Origin: Cyclobacteriaceae bacterium
GTDB lineage: Bacteria; Bacteroidota; Bacteroidia; Cytophagales; Cyclobacteriaceae
Direction: 5' to 3'
NCBI GenBank assembly: GCA_019638275.1
Contig: JAHBUC010000002.1
Coordinates: 248,001 to 312,000 of the forward strand
Length of the DNA: 64,000 nucleotides
The position numbers and the translations under genes were made by a program. This document shows positions 17,896-25,098 of the stretch, piece after piece; the stretch's first letter is position 1; each line of letters opens with the position of its first letter. The notes below the pieces were generated by a model. That model ran no database searches. It saw only the letters and a list, made by a program, of their open reading frames with translations, and was not told the DNA's origin.

Positions 17896-18795
17896 TCAAC
17901 TCCAGAGTGCTTCAGTTTGCCAGTCCTGAGGAAAGCCCATTGCAGCCAAGTCAACTACTGTATACCGCTTAAGTAATGTTTTCAGTCTTTGCTTAAAATG
18001 ATTGCCCGGGCTAATGGCATTTAGCAAATATTGAACGCAACAAAGAGATGTGTAAAGTTTAACATTATTCGAAGCTGAAGGAAATTGATTTAACCAAGGT
18101 TGGCTGGTATTGCTAAAGAGTTTAATCCTTGAAGGAAGTTTTTTATTCCATAGCCTGCCATGATGAGCACAAATATTTCTCACTATGCTTATTGCAGCAA
18201 ACCAGCTTGTTAAAAATTCCGGTTTAGGAACATGTAAGTCTTTAGCTACGTTGGTCCTTGCTTCACAACTTATCAGATTTCTATAAAGCTTTGAGAGGTT
18301 GCCAATGGTCACGGTCTCTAACGTTTTCCAGGCTGGCGGTCGTGATGGATTTGTATAACGCTTGTAGTGGTCGAGGATAAACGTTTCTTTGCTTCTAGCT
18401 AACTCTTCATCAATAAATTTAAGAGTTTCGGCATGATGCTGCTTGTCTGAGAACAGGGCGGGGTTTTCAAACCACCAAGGACCATAGTCTAACGATAAGT
18501 AATAAATAAGTTTCGTACGAACGCCTATTTCAATGCGCTCAATGGCATCAAATAAAATTAAGCGAAGCTCTCTGTCAAAATTATAAAGATCGATAACAGT
18601 CTCAAAGCGAGCTTCAGGCTTAAAAATGTGCTTGACTTTATCGGCTTGCATAGGCCACCAATATCCGGCTAACCTATAATAGCTAATGACTGACAAGTAG
18701 TGCTCTGCAAGAATTGGGTCATCAATCTTTAATCCTCTTGATTTTAGCTGCTCAATCTGTTGGGCTATGGTAAAAGGGAGTTTACTATATTCCAT
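17896..18795 (-). CDS. Abi_2 (AbiD/AbiF-type) HEPN protein, probable toxin
   Basis: 299 residues, typical family length. Signatures in order: ISYYRLAGYWWP (37-48), YNFDRELRLILFDAIERIEIG (from 71), TVTIGNLSKLYRNL (161-174) and the HEPN catalytic motif R206-N-x-x-A-H211-H in VRNICAHHGRLWN. HEPN proteins of this family are RNases that stop growth on phage infection (abortive infection). Recent work ties AbiF-type proteins to RNA antitoxins and to the ancestry of Cas13 (from memory). Directly upstream lies a two-unit structured RNA with its own promoter and a terminator ending 7 nt before this ATG, so the gene would be expressed only by read-through. No protein antitoxin is adjacent. It sits behind the 3' end of tRNA-Leu, a common landing site for defence genes. 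Confidence 0.88.
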   Translation of the reverse strand: MEYSKLPFTIAQQIEQLKSRGLKIDDPILAEHYLSVISYYRLAGYWWPMQADKVKHIFKPEARFETVIDLYNFDRELRLILFDAIERIEIGVRTKLIYYLSLDYGPWWFENPALFSDKQHHAETLKFIDEELARSKETFILDHYKRYTNPSRPPAWKTLETVTIGNLSKLYRNLISCEARTNVAKDLHVPKPEFLTSWFAAISIVRNICAHHGRLWNKKLPSRIKLFSNTSQPWLNQFPSASNNVKLYTSLCCVQYLLNAISPGNHFKQRLKTLLKRYTVVDLAAMGFPQDWQTEALWS

Positions 18796-18802
18796 AGCTA
18801 TT

Positions 18803-18850
18803 AAAAAAAAGGCCCACCCTGGTGCGCTGGTCTACGGGAAGCGTGGTGGG
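18803..18850 (-). terminator. intrinsic terminator between RNA and Abi_2 gene
   Basis: CCCACC (18850-18845) pairs with GGTGGG (18818-18813), an inner CGCT/AGCG stem stacks inside, and eight T follow. The Abi_2 ATG begins 7 nt after the last T, so toxin mRNA needs read-through. Confidence 0.75.
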
Positions 18851-18935
18851 ATCTGTTATTGTTAGTTTACGAACTAGCTTTGCAAAAGACTCGCCCCGTG
18901 ACGCTGTTCTTATGGGTAGCGTAGCGAGTACTGTT
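18803..18935 (-). ncRNA. tandem-hairpin small RNA upstream of the Abi_2 gene
   Basis: This 290-bp gap holds no ORF but two homologous units about 77 bp apart. Unit 1 (18950-18889): TCGTA, TAACAG, ACTCGC, CGCT, loop, AGCG, GCGAGT. Unit 2 (18872-18813): TCGTA, TAACAG, CCCACC, CGCT, loop, AGCG, GGTGGG. In both, an outer 6-bp stem encloses an inner CGCT/AGCG stem and a loop with CCC(A/G)TA. The outer stems differ in sequence yet pair in each unit, which is covariation. Unit 2 ends in CC plus eight T (18810-18803), a good intrinsic terminator. Proposed as the RNA antitoxin/guide partner of the Abi_2 toxin, by analogy with type III toxin-antitoxin loci. The 3' end is well defined; the 5' end is inferred from the -7 box. 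Confidence 0.68.
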
Positions 18936-18939
18936 AGTA

Positions 18940-18973
18940 CAAATATACGACAATTAGTAATTGATAGTTCAAA
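18940..18973 (-). promoter_or_regulatory. promoter of the Abi_2-associated RNA
   Basis: On the minus strand TTTG (18973-18970), 22 bp, then TATATTTG (18947-18940), an exact TAnnTTTG box. Spacing is one base longer than the usual 19-21. Transcription would start near 18935 and run through both hairpin units. Confidence 0.6.
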
Positions 18974-19039
18974 CTTCTGAGTGATTAATAAGTGGTGCTG
19001 ATGATTCCAAAAACAAATTTTGACGCTTTTTTACCACCT

Positions 19040-19069
19040 ACAAAAACAAAAAGCACTGACAATCAGTGC
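19040..19069 (-). terminator. terminator of the tRNA operon
   Basis: On the minus strand GCACTGA, TTG, TCAGTGC, then TTTTTGTTTTTG. It is 18 nt past the tRNA-Leu 3' end and separates the tRNAs from the Abi_2 locus. Confidence 0.85.
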
Positions 19070-19086
19070 CTTACTTTTCATTTGAG

Positions 19087-19172
19087 TACCCGGGGCGGGA
19101 GTTGAACCCGCACGACTATTACTAGCCACAGGATTTTAAGTCCTGCGTGTCTACCAATTCCACCACCCGGGC
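19087..19172 (-). tRNA. tRNA-Leu (UAA)
   Basis: 86 nt. Acceptor GCCCGGG pairs with CCCGGGT (G-U at the first pair), a long variable arm fits the class II type, the T arm reads GCGGG-TTCAACT-CCCGC, and the anticodon loop reads CTTAAAA with anticodon TAA. CCA is not encoded. It lies downstream of tRNA-Gly on the same strand. Confidence 0.95.
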
Positions 19173-19199
19173 AAACAATGAACGTCCTTAAAAAAGAAT

Positions 19200-19235
19200 C
19201 CCCTCTCTCCCGATAGCTATCGGAATGGAGAGGGG
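19200..19235. repeat. nested palindrome between the two tRNA genes
   Basis: CCCCTCTC (19200-19207) pairs with GAGAGGGG (19228-19235) around a second, perfect 14-bp palindrome CCGATAGCTATCGG (19210-19223). It may be a processing signal or a copy of a dispersed palindrome; a related core, GACAGCTATTGTC, occurs at 53064-53090. Confidence 0.6.
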
Positions 19236-19239
19236 TTCT

Positions 19240-19313
<74 letters not shown>

Positions 19314-19375
19314 TTGTTCCCAAAAGGGACTGCAAATTTAATAGCTGGATTTAAAATTCCAACACGGCAAAAATA

Positions 19376-20314
19376 TTAGCCGGTTTTTTGCAATTCGTCC
19401 TCCATTTCCAGCTTTAGCTGGCGGGCATGTTCCTTGTCTTTTGAGTATTTGATATGTTTCGGTACACCCTTCAAATCCCAGATCAGGCCCATCCACGAAA
19501 GTGCCCTTAAAATGTACCAGGTAATGTCAATCTCCCACCAGAAAAACCCTTGACGCGAAGCGGTTTCATAATAGTGGTGGTTGTTGTGCCAACCCTCACC
19601 TAACGTAATCAGGGCCAACCATACGCTGTTGCGCGATTCGTCATGGGTATTGTAACGCTGCCGCCCAAACTTGTGCATGATGGAATTGATGGAAAATGTT
19701 CCGTGATACAGGATTACCGTACTCAAAAAGAACCCGATCAGTAAGGTTGAAAATCCGGCTGAGGTGAACATCATGGTTATGCTTCCTCCGTTCACAATCC
19801 CGCCAAGGGCTGTAACTACAACCGCCAGAAACACGGGCGGAACGAGGTAATGCTTATTCAACCAAACCAACTCCGGGTACTTGGCATAGTCACCAATCAC
19901 TTTGTAATCCGTTTCTTTAAAGTCGGGCCCAACGATCCAGCCAATGTGCGAGTACCAGAATCCGTAAATTTTCATGGAGTGCGGATCGGCCGGTGTATCG
20001 CTGTGGCGATGATGATGACGGTGATGCGCTGCCCACCACAACGCTCCTTTCTGAGCTGACGTCTGCGCCATAAACGCAATCACGAACTGAAACCAGCGCG
20101 ATGTTTTATAGGATTTGTGAGCAAAGTATCGGTGATACCCTCCGGTAATCCAAAACATGCGAAATACATACAGAAAAATGCACACCATCCAATCAAAAAA
20201 CGTGGCACCCGTCCAGATGGCGGCAATGGGAATCAGGTGCATGAATGCAAAGGCAATTTCCTGCTTGATGATCGGTTTTCTACGAACCTCGGGTGTTACT
20301 GTTGTTGCTGACAT
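19376..20314 (-). CDS. acyl-CoA (delta-9-type) fatty acid desaturase
   Basis: 312 residues, integral membrane di-iron enzyme. The three histidine boxes are present: HRYFAH (61-66), HRHHH (98-102) in WAAHHRHHHRHSD, and HNNHH in GEGWHNNHHYYET near 237. Hydrophobic segments at about 22-53 and 145-200 form the membrane pairs. It introduces a cis double bond in acyl chains using O2 and an electron donor, raising membrane fluidity. Preceded by a TACCTTTG box at 20377-20370, giving a 5' leader of about 50 nt. A second desaturase lies 1 kb away, with a sigma factor between. Confidence 0.92.
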   Translation of the reverse strand: MSATTVTPEVRRKPIIKQEIAFAFMHLIPIAAIWTGATFFDWMVCIFLYVFRMFWITGGYHRYFAHKSYKTSRWFQFVIAFMAQTSAQKGALWWAAHHRHHHRHSDTPADPHSMKIYGFWYSHIGWIVGPDFKETDYKVIGDYAKYPELVWLNKHYLVPPVFLAVVVTALGGIVNGGSITMMFTSAGFSTLLIGFFLSTVILYHGTFSINSIMHKFGRQRYNTHDESRNSVWLALITLGEGWHNNHHYYETASRQGFFWWEIDITWYILRALSWMGLIWDLKGVPKHIKYSKDKEHARQLKLEMEDELQKTG

Positions 20315-20369
20315 GAGAACTTAATGAACCGGTAATCTGTTGAAAGCGTTCAGCTTTATTTCATCGTTA

Positions 20370-20377
20370 CAAAGGTA
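20370..20377 (-). promoter_or_regulatory. -7 box of the first desaturase gene
   Basis: TACCTTTG on the minus strand, an exact TAnnTTTG match about 56 nt before the ATG. No clear -33 element. Confidence 0.5.
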
Positions 20378-20469
20378 CAGCTTTATGTTGATCCTGAGCC
20401 TGTTACTTCAAAATTCGGACTAACGGCTGTATGGCAGGACGAGCCACTGAAAACGCCAATTAATTACCG

Positions 20470-20477
20470 TATCTTTG
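20470..20477 (+). promoter_or_regulatory. -7 box of the sigma-factor gene
   Basis: TATCTTTG ends 7 nt before the ATG at 20485, so the transcript would be leaderless or nearly so. Confidence 0.55.
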
Positions 20478-20484
20478 AGCTTTT

Positions 20485-21135
20485 ATGAATCACGCACAAA
20501 CCATAGCACTCTATCAACCGATGCTTTACGCCATCGCCTACAACCTGGTGCGTTGCAAGCAGGATGCAGAAGATATTGTGCAGGAAACTTTTTTAAAATG
20601 GTTGAGTGCCGAACAGGAGAAAATTCAAAACCTGAAGGCCTACCTCATTAAAGCCGTTACCAACAATTGCCTGAACCACCTCAATGCGCTGAAGCGCAAA
20701 AAAGAAGAATACCTGGAATCGATTCACGTACCGGAATTCATCACCAAAATCAAGGAAACAAATTTTGCGCACATCGACCTGGATGCGTACCTAACCGGAG
20801 CCATGAAGGTGTTGCATACAAAACTTGAACCGCTGGAACGTGCCGTTTTCTTGCTGAAAGAGGTTTTTGATGTGGATTACGATACGTTACATACCACCCT
20901 CGACAAAAAGAAAGATCACCTTCGCCAGTTATTAAGCCGGGCAAAAAAGAAACTGGAAGAAGAAAAAGCTAAAATCCATTTCGATCTTCCTTCCGCCACT
21001 TCGCTGATGGAAAGCTTCAAAAAGGCCTGTCAGGGTGATACGGACGAGCTAATTGACTCGCTCAAGCGCGACATCTGGTTTCAACCCGATGCTTCGACAG
21101 GCTCAGCATGTCATGATTCTACTGAGTGCAACTGA
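20485..21135 (+). CDS. ECF-like RNA polymerase sigma-70 factor
   Basis: 216 residues. Sigma region 2 at about 5-75 (LYAIAYNLVRCKQDAEDIVQ, ETFLKWL, NLKAYLIKAVTNNCLNHL) and region 4 at about 110-160 (LEPLERAVFLLKEVFDVDYD, then a helix-turn-helix). The tail beyond 165 resembles the start of a SigJ/ECF41-type extension but is short. The last ~15 codons (ASTGSACHDSTECN) are read from a dispersed repeat (21091-21130), so the original C-terminus may have been replaced. No anti-sigma gene is adjacent; the neighbours are two desaturases, so control of membrane lipid genes is a reasonable guess. Confidence 0.85.
   Translation: MNHAQTIALYQPMLYAIAYNLVRCKQDAEDIVQETFLKWLSAEQEKIQNLKAYLIKAVTNNCLNHLNALKRKKEEYLESIHVPEFITKIKETNFAHIDLDAYLTGAMKVLHTKLEPLERAVFLLKEVFDVDYDTLHTTLDKKKDHLRQLLSRAKKKLEEEKAKIHFDLPSATSLMESFKKACQGDTDELIDSLKRDIWFQPDASTGSACHDSTECN
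21091..21130. repeat. GCTTCGACAGGCTCAGCATG-type dispersed repeat
   Basis: The word GCTTCGACAGGCTCAGCATG is one I recognise as a common intergenic repeat in many bacterial genomes. Here it overlaps the last codons of the sigma-factor gene; CTCAG and a downstream CTGAG can pair. Confidence 0.6.
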
Positions 21136-21280
21136 CTCTCAACCCTTACCGATTTAATTAAAAAATTTTCTCTTCAATCCTGTCACAAAACAGAAACAGG
21201 TTTGTCTTACAGTAAATCAGCCTGATTTCCATAAAATCAAAGCTGGTGGTATTGTATAACAATAAAACCTAAACTGTTTC

Positions 21281-22051
21281 ATGATCATCATTTTTGCCTT
21301 TTTTATAGCGCACTGGTACCTGTCGCTATTCTTTCAAACCTTCTTTTTACATCGCTATGCCTCGCACAAGGCGTTTACGATGAGTCCATTTATGGAAAAA
21401 GTATTCTATGTGCTTACCTGGATTTTTCAGGGTTCTAATTACTTAAGCCCTTATGGTTATGGTGTTATGCACCGCATGCACCACGCCTTTGCCGATACAG
21501 AAAACGATCCGCATTCGCCCAAATACGATGAAACCATCTGGAACATGATGTGGAAAACCAAAACCATTTACTCGGCTATTGCCAATGGTAAAATGGTGGT
21601 TGATAAGCGTTTTACAGAAGGGGTGCCGCAATGGGAAGCTTTCGATAAGTTTGCCCGCTCGTGGCCGTCACGCATTTTCTGGGGTGCTGTTTACACCTTC
21701 GTTTATTTTCAGTTTGCCACCGAATGGTGGTTGTGGCTGTTATTGCCGCTTCAATTTTTGATGAGCCCCATCCATGGCGCCATCATTAACTGGTTTGCAC
21801 ACAAGTACGGCTACCGCAACTTTGAAGTAGGGGATACCTCTAAAAACTTTTTACCGGTTGATTTCCTGATGATGGGCGAAAGCTATCACAACAACCACCA
21901 CAAGCATGGCTCACGTGCCAACTTTGGTGGCATTCGCTGGCACGAAATTGACCCCACCTACCTGGTAATTAAGTTGCTGGACAAAGTGGGGATCATTCAA
22001 CTGGTTAAAACCCGTAAGCTGCAGGTAGCCGAGATCAAAAAAGCAGCCTGA
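21281..22051 (+). CDS. second fatty acid desaturase
   Basis: 256 residues. Histidine boxes HRYASH (about 25-30), HRMHH (about 63-67, followed by AFADTENDPHSP) and HNNHH in GESYHNNHHKHGSRANFGG (about 206-210). The last motif differs in context from the acyl-CoA desaturase upstream, so the two are separate subfamilies, not a recent duplication. Membrane-bound di-iron enzyme; likely acts on acyl chains of lipids or acyl-CoA. Unsaturated lipids are a standard cold response and cspA follows, 120 bp downstream. Confidence 0.88.
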   Translation: MIIIFAFFIAHWYLSLFFQTFFLHRYASHKAFTMSPFMEKVFYVLTWIFQGSNYLSPYGYGVMHRMHHAFADTENDPHSPKYDETIWNMMWKTKTIYSAIANGKMVVDKRFTEGVPQWEAFDKFARSWPSRIFWGAVYTFVYFQFATEWWLWLLLPLQFLMSPIHGAIINWFAHKYGYRNFEVGDTSKNFLPVDFLMMGESYHNNHHKHGSRANFGGIRWHEIDPTYLVIKLLDKVGIIQLVKTRKLQVAEIKKAA

Positions 22052-22096
22052 TCACTATAAAAATTGAGGAAAGCTTAAGATACGGTTTATTATACC

Positions 22097-22104
22097 TACC
22101 TTTG
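22097..22104 (+). promoter_or_regulatory. -7 box of the cold-shock gene
   Basis: TACCTTTG, exact consensus. Start of transcription near 22110 gives a 5' leader of about 60 nt that holds a hairpin. Confidence 0.6.
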
Positions 22105-22122
22105 AGCCTTAAACAATTTTAA

Positions 22123-22148
22123 CACCGGTCAGCGGGCTAAACCCGGTG
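22123..22148 (+). promoter_or_regulatory. 5' leader hairpin of the cold-shock mRNA
   Basis: CACCGG (22123-22128) and CCGGTG (22143-22148) pair around a 14-base loop. Cold-shock mRNAs commonly have structured leaders that refold with temperature; this one is a candidate, by analogy only. Confidence 0.45.
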
Positions 22149-22170
22149 GCCTTTAACAACAAACAACACA

Positions 22171-22368
22171 ATGAAAGAAGGAACAGTAAAGTTCTTCAAC
22201 GAAGCCAAAGGATTCGGCTTTGTAAGAGAAACAGCAACCAACGAAGAGTTTTTCGTGCACGTATCAGGCCTGGTAGATCAGGTTCGTGAAAATGACGAAA
22301 TCACTTTTGAGGTACAACAAGGAAGAAAAGGATTGAATGCCGTTAACGTACGGTTGGTCAATAATTAA
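22171..22368 (+). CDS. cold-shock domain protein
   Basis: 65 residues, one full cold-shock (OB-fold) domain. RNP1 is KGFGFV and RNP2 is FFVHVSG, the single-strand nucleic-acid binding surfaces. It acts as an RNA chaperone. It ends with its own terminator, which abuts the promoter of a DEAD-box helicase; the pair Csp plus helicase is a classic cold-adaptation set. Confidence 0.96.
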   Translation: MKEGTVKFFNEAKGFGFVRETATNEEFFVHVSGLVDQVRENDEITFEVQQGRKGLNAVNVRLVNN

Positions 22369-22389
22369 TATTCCACACGCACAAGTACG

Positions 22390-22424
22390 AAGCCAGGCCC
22401 TCAACGTCTGGCTTTGTTTTTTTT
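22390..22424 (+). terminator. terminator of the cold-shock gene
   Basis: AAGCCAG (22390-22396) pairs with CTGGCTT (22408-22414), followed by TGTTTTTTTT. The last T is the first base of the helicase -7 box. Confidence 0.88.
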
Positions 22425-22431
22425 ATCTTTG
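22424..22431 (+). promoter_or_regulatory. -7 box of the helicase gene
   Basis: TATCTTTG ends 9 nt before the ATG at 22441 and fixes that start over the in-frame TTG at 22414, which would lie upstream of the promoter. Confidence 0.65.
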
Positions 22432-22440
22432 CATCAATTC

Positions 22441-23664
22441 ATGACATTCCAGGATTTTAATTTCGATCAGAAGCTCAACGAGGGGCTTGATTCCATGGGC
22501 TACGAAAAGCCCACTCCCATACAGCAAAAGGCCATTCCCACCATTCTTCAAAACAAAGATGTGATTGCCTGCGCCCAAACCGGTACCGGAAAGACTGCCG
22601 CCTACATTTTGCCGGTAATTAACAAGATGATCAGCACAGATCACCGGCACCTGAACACGTTAATCATTGCGCCCACGCGCGAACTGGCCCAACAAATTGA
22701 TCAACAAATTGAGGGCTTTGCCTACTTCACCGGCATCAGTTCCATTCCCGTGTATGGTGGTGGTGATGGCGCCACGTGGGATGTGCAGAAAAAAGCACTC
22801 GAACAAGGAGCCGACATCATTGTGGCAACTCCCGGCAGGTTAATAGCCTTGCTGGCTGCCGGCACTACGGTGTTCGATCACCTTAAGCATTTGATCTTAG
22901 ATGAAGCCGACCGCATGCTCGACATGGGCTTTTACGATGACATTGTAAAAATTGTAAACTACCTGCCGAAAGAAAGACAAACACTGTTGTTCTCGGCAAC
23001 TATGCCGCCCAAGATCAGGGCGCTCGCGAACAAAATCCTGAACCAACCGGAAGAAATCAACATCGCCATTGCCAAGCCTGCGGCAGGCATTAAGCAGGAG
23101 GCGTATGTAGTTTATGACAGCCAAAAAGAAAAACTACTGGATCATATACTTAAAACCTATACCTGGAACAGCATTATCCTTTTTGCTTCGCGTAAGGAAA
23201 TGGTAAAAAAACTGGACAGCACCCTACGAAAAGCTGGGATTGCGGCTAAGGCCTTTCACTCCGACCTGGAACAACCTGAACGCGAACAAATTTTGCGGGC
23301 GTTTAAAAACAAGCAAATCAATTTCCTTATTGGTACCGATGTGCTTTCACGCGGCATTGATGTAGAAGGCATCAGCATGGTCATTAACTGGGATGTACCG
23401 CCCGATCCGGAAGATTACGTACACCGCATTGGCCGAACGGCACGTGCCGCCACAACCGGTACAGCCATAACCTTTGTGAATGAAATTGATCAGAAAAGAT
23501 TTTCGGGTATCGAGAACCTGATCGGATCAGAAATTCAGAAACTTGCGTTACCTGAATTTTTAGGCGAAGGCCCAGCCTATGCGCCACAAACAAAAAGGAA
23601 AGGAAACTTTAAACCGCGTGGAAACAAGTTTCGAAGAAACCGACATCCGAAAAAATCTTCCTGA
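22441..23664 (+). CDS. DEAD-box ATP-dependent RNA helicase
   Basis: 407 residues. Q motif (FQDFNF...GYEKPTPIQ), motif I AQTGTGKT, Ia PTRELAQQ, Ib TPGR, II DEAD, III SAT, IV IILFAS, V GTDVLSRGID and VI HRIGRTAR are all intact. The C-terminal tail is short and basic (KRKGNFKPRGNKFRRNRHPKK), an RNA-binding tail as in RhlE-type cold helicases. Unwinds RNA, probably in ribosome assembly or mRNA decay at low temperature. It follows the cold-shock gene but has its own promoter. Confidence 0.95.
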   Translation: MTFQDFNFDQKLNEGLDSMGYEKPTPIQQKAIPTILQNKDVIACAQTGTGKTAAYILPVINKMISTDHRHLNTLIIAPTRELAQQIDQQIEGFAYFTGISSIPVYGGGDGATWDVQKKALEQGADIIVATPGRLIALLAAGTTVFDHLKHLILDEADRMLDMGFYDDIVKIVNYLPKERQTLLFSATMPPKIRALANKILNQPEEINIAIAKPAAGIKQEAYVVYDSQKEKLLDHILKTYTWNSIILFASRKEMVKKLDSTLRKAGIAAKAFHSDLEQPEREQILRAFKNKQINFLIGTDVLSRGIDVEGISMVINWDVPPDPEDYVHRIGRTARAATTGTAITFVNEIDQKRFSGIENLIGSEIQKLALPEFLGEGPAYAPQTKRKGNFKPRGNKFRRNRHPKKSS

Positions 23665-23693
23665 TTATTCCCTCTTTGTAACATGATCATGTG

Positions 23694-23724
23694 ATTGACG
23701 GACTTTATATGTTCTGTAAGTTTG
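23694..23724 (+). promoter_or_regulatory. complete Bacteroidota promoter (-33/-7)
   Basis: ATTG (23694-23697), 19 bp, then TAAGTTTG (23717-23724). This matches the TTTG-N19-TAnnTTTG consensus and lies 30 nt before the ATG at 23755. Confidence 0.75.
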
Positions 23725-23754
23725 TTTTGATAAACCAGCAAATCATTCAAGCTT

Positions 23755-24420
23755 ATGAAAACAATAATCGTTGTTATTTCTTTGTTTGCCGTAACAATTT
23801 GCGCGTATGCTCAGCCACAAGTTGCTGCTGGCATAAAAGGTGGTTTAAACCTGGCGAGTTTTAATGTGAAGCATGAATATGAAGATTCGAATAAGGAGTA
23901 TACATCGTTAACAACTTACCGCGCTGGAGTTTTCGCTTCGATTCAATTCAATAAACTTTCCATTCAACCTGAAATTTTATTTTCACAACAGGGCACTAAG
24001 TTGGATTACTCTACTGAGTTCAACCCTGATCCAAAAGATTGGGAGTCAAATTTTACATACATCAACATTCCTGTAGTTGTAAAATACCAACTTATTCAAA
24101 CCGGACTCGGCAATATCAATATTCAGGCTGGTCCTCAGTATGGCATTTTACAAAAAGCCGAAACCAATTTTGCTGACTTTGATGGAGACGGAGCTCAAGA
24201 GCGCCCCAAACGTGATGTTAAAGAAGAGTACCAAAAATCTGACATCGGACTCATCCTGGGTCTCGGTTGGGATTTGCCGTTTGGTCTAACCTTAGATTTG
24301 CGATACAGCCTCGGCTTGCGAAGCATTGATTCTTAAGAAGGCGATAATGGACCAAAGGATATCAAAAACCAGGTATTCCAGGTTTCAGTAGGTTATAAAA
24401 TTTTGAAGCTAGGCCGTTAA
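23755..24420 (+). pseudogene. PorT-like outer membrane beta-barrel gene with in-frame stop
   Basis: A signal peptide (1-20, ICAYAQ) is followed by an 8-strand barrel pattern (AAGIKGGLNLASF, LSIQPEILFSQQG, FTYINIPVVVKYQL, QAGPQYGIL, GLILGLGWDLPFG). Translation stops after 193 residues at TAA 24334-24336, directly after LGLRSIDS. The same frame then runs 27 codons to TAA 24418-24420 and reads EGDNGPKDIKNQ...VFQVSVGYKI, the normal last barrel strand of this family. A single base change created the stop (or the base call is wrong). The truncated protein would lack the closing strand. The promoter is good, so the gene is probably recently damaged or read through. Confidence 0.8.
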
Positions 24421-24491
24421 TAGATTATCATTTTTCCCTCAACGGCTATCCGCTCCATGCGAACGTGGAGGCCCATAACGGTATGCGCATC

Positions 24492-25088
24492 TTAAATAGG
24501 TTTGGCTTTTATGATGATGTTTAACCTTACCTCATCATGAACAAGCTCGTCTTTCAAACCTTTGTATGAAACGCCAAACAACTGGCGGTCAAATCTCAAA
24601 TCGGCCTGACCGATAAACAGGTTGTCGGTTTGTGTGGTGGGGGTGACTTCTATCTTCCATCGCTTTGTAGTTTCCTTGATGGTAAGATTTCCCAGCACCA
24701 GGTACCGGGCGGGATTGTCAGGATGTGTTCGCACTTCCGTTATTTCAAATCGGGCTGTTGGAAACTTTGCCACATTGAAAAAGTCAGCATCCTTTAAATG
24801 ATTCTCCAACCTTCTTTTCGGAACAGGGTCCGATTCAGGGATATCCGTACAGGTTATGGTTGTCATATCAATTACAAAATGACCTCCTGTCAGTTTATTA
24901 TCCTTCACCGTTACCTTTCCTTCTTTAATTTTTACAATGCCCTGATGAAAGCCCACCACTTTGGTGCCGGTCCACATCACTTTTGAGTCTGATGTGACCA
25001 CATTCAGCGTGGCTTGTGCTGATGTATTACTTGTGCCAATCAATAAACAGATTGCCGTCAGGATTGAAAACATAGTGATGTCTTTCAT
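24492..25088 (-). CDS. YceI family periplasmic lipocalin-like protein
   Basis: 198 residues from ATG 25088; the open frame extends far upstream into the dioxygenase gene in another frame and is not coding there. Signal peptide about 1-25 (NTSAQ). Family features: SDSKVMWTGTKVVGFHQGIV at the start, a central LKDADFFNVAKFPTARFEI, and LTIKETTK. YceI proteins bind isoprenoids/polyprenyl lipids in an extended barrel and occur in stress or respiratory contexts. Starts 10 bp after the dioxygenase-like gene, so probably one operon. Confidence 0.92.
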   Translation of the reverse strand: MKDITMFSILTAICLLIGTSNTSAQATLNVVTSDSKVMWTGTKVVGFHQGIVKIKEGKVTVKDNKLTGGHFVIDMTTITCTDIPESDPVPKRRLENHLKDADFFNVAKFPTARFEITEVRTHPDNPARYLVLGNLTIKETTKRWKIEVTPTTQTDNLFIGQADLRFDRQLFGVSYKGLKDELVHDEVRLNIIIKAKPI

Positions 25089-25098
25089 GATAGAATAA

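Noticed and set aside
18822..18950. Possible short CRISPR array next to the Abi_2 gene
   Set aside because: Only two imperfect units; the intervening sequence is not a spacer of constant type, no cas genes, and the units fold with co-varying stems, which fits a structured RNA instead.
19087..19120. tRNA-Leu 3' end as an attachment site
   Set aside because: No second copy of the tRNA 3' sequence found on the far side of the Abi_2 gene and no integrase.
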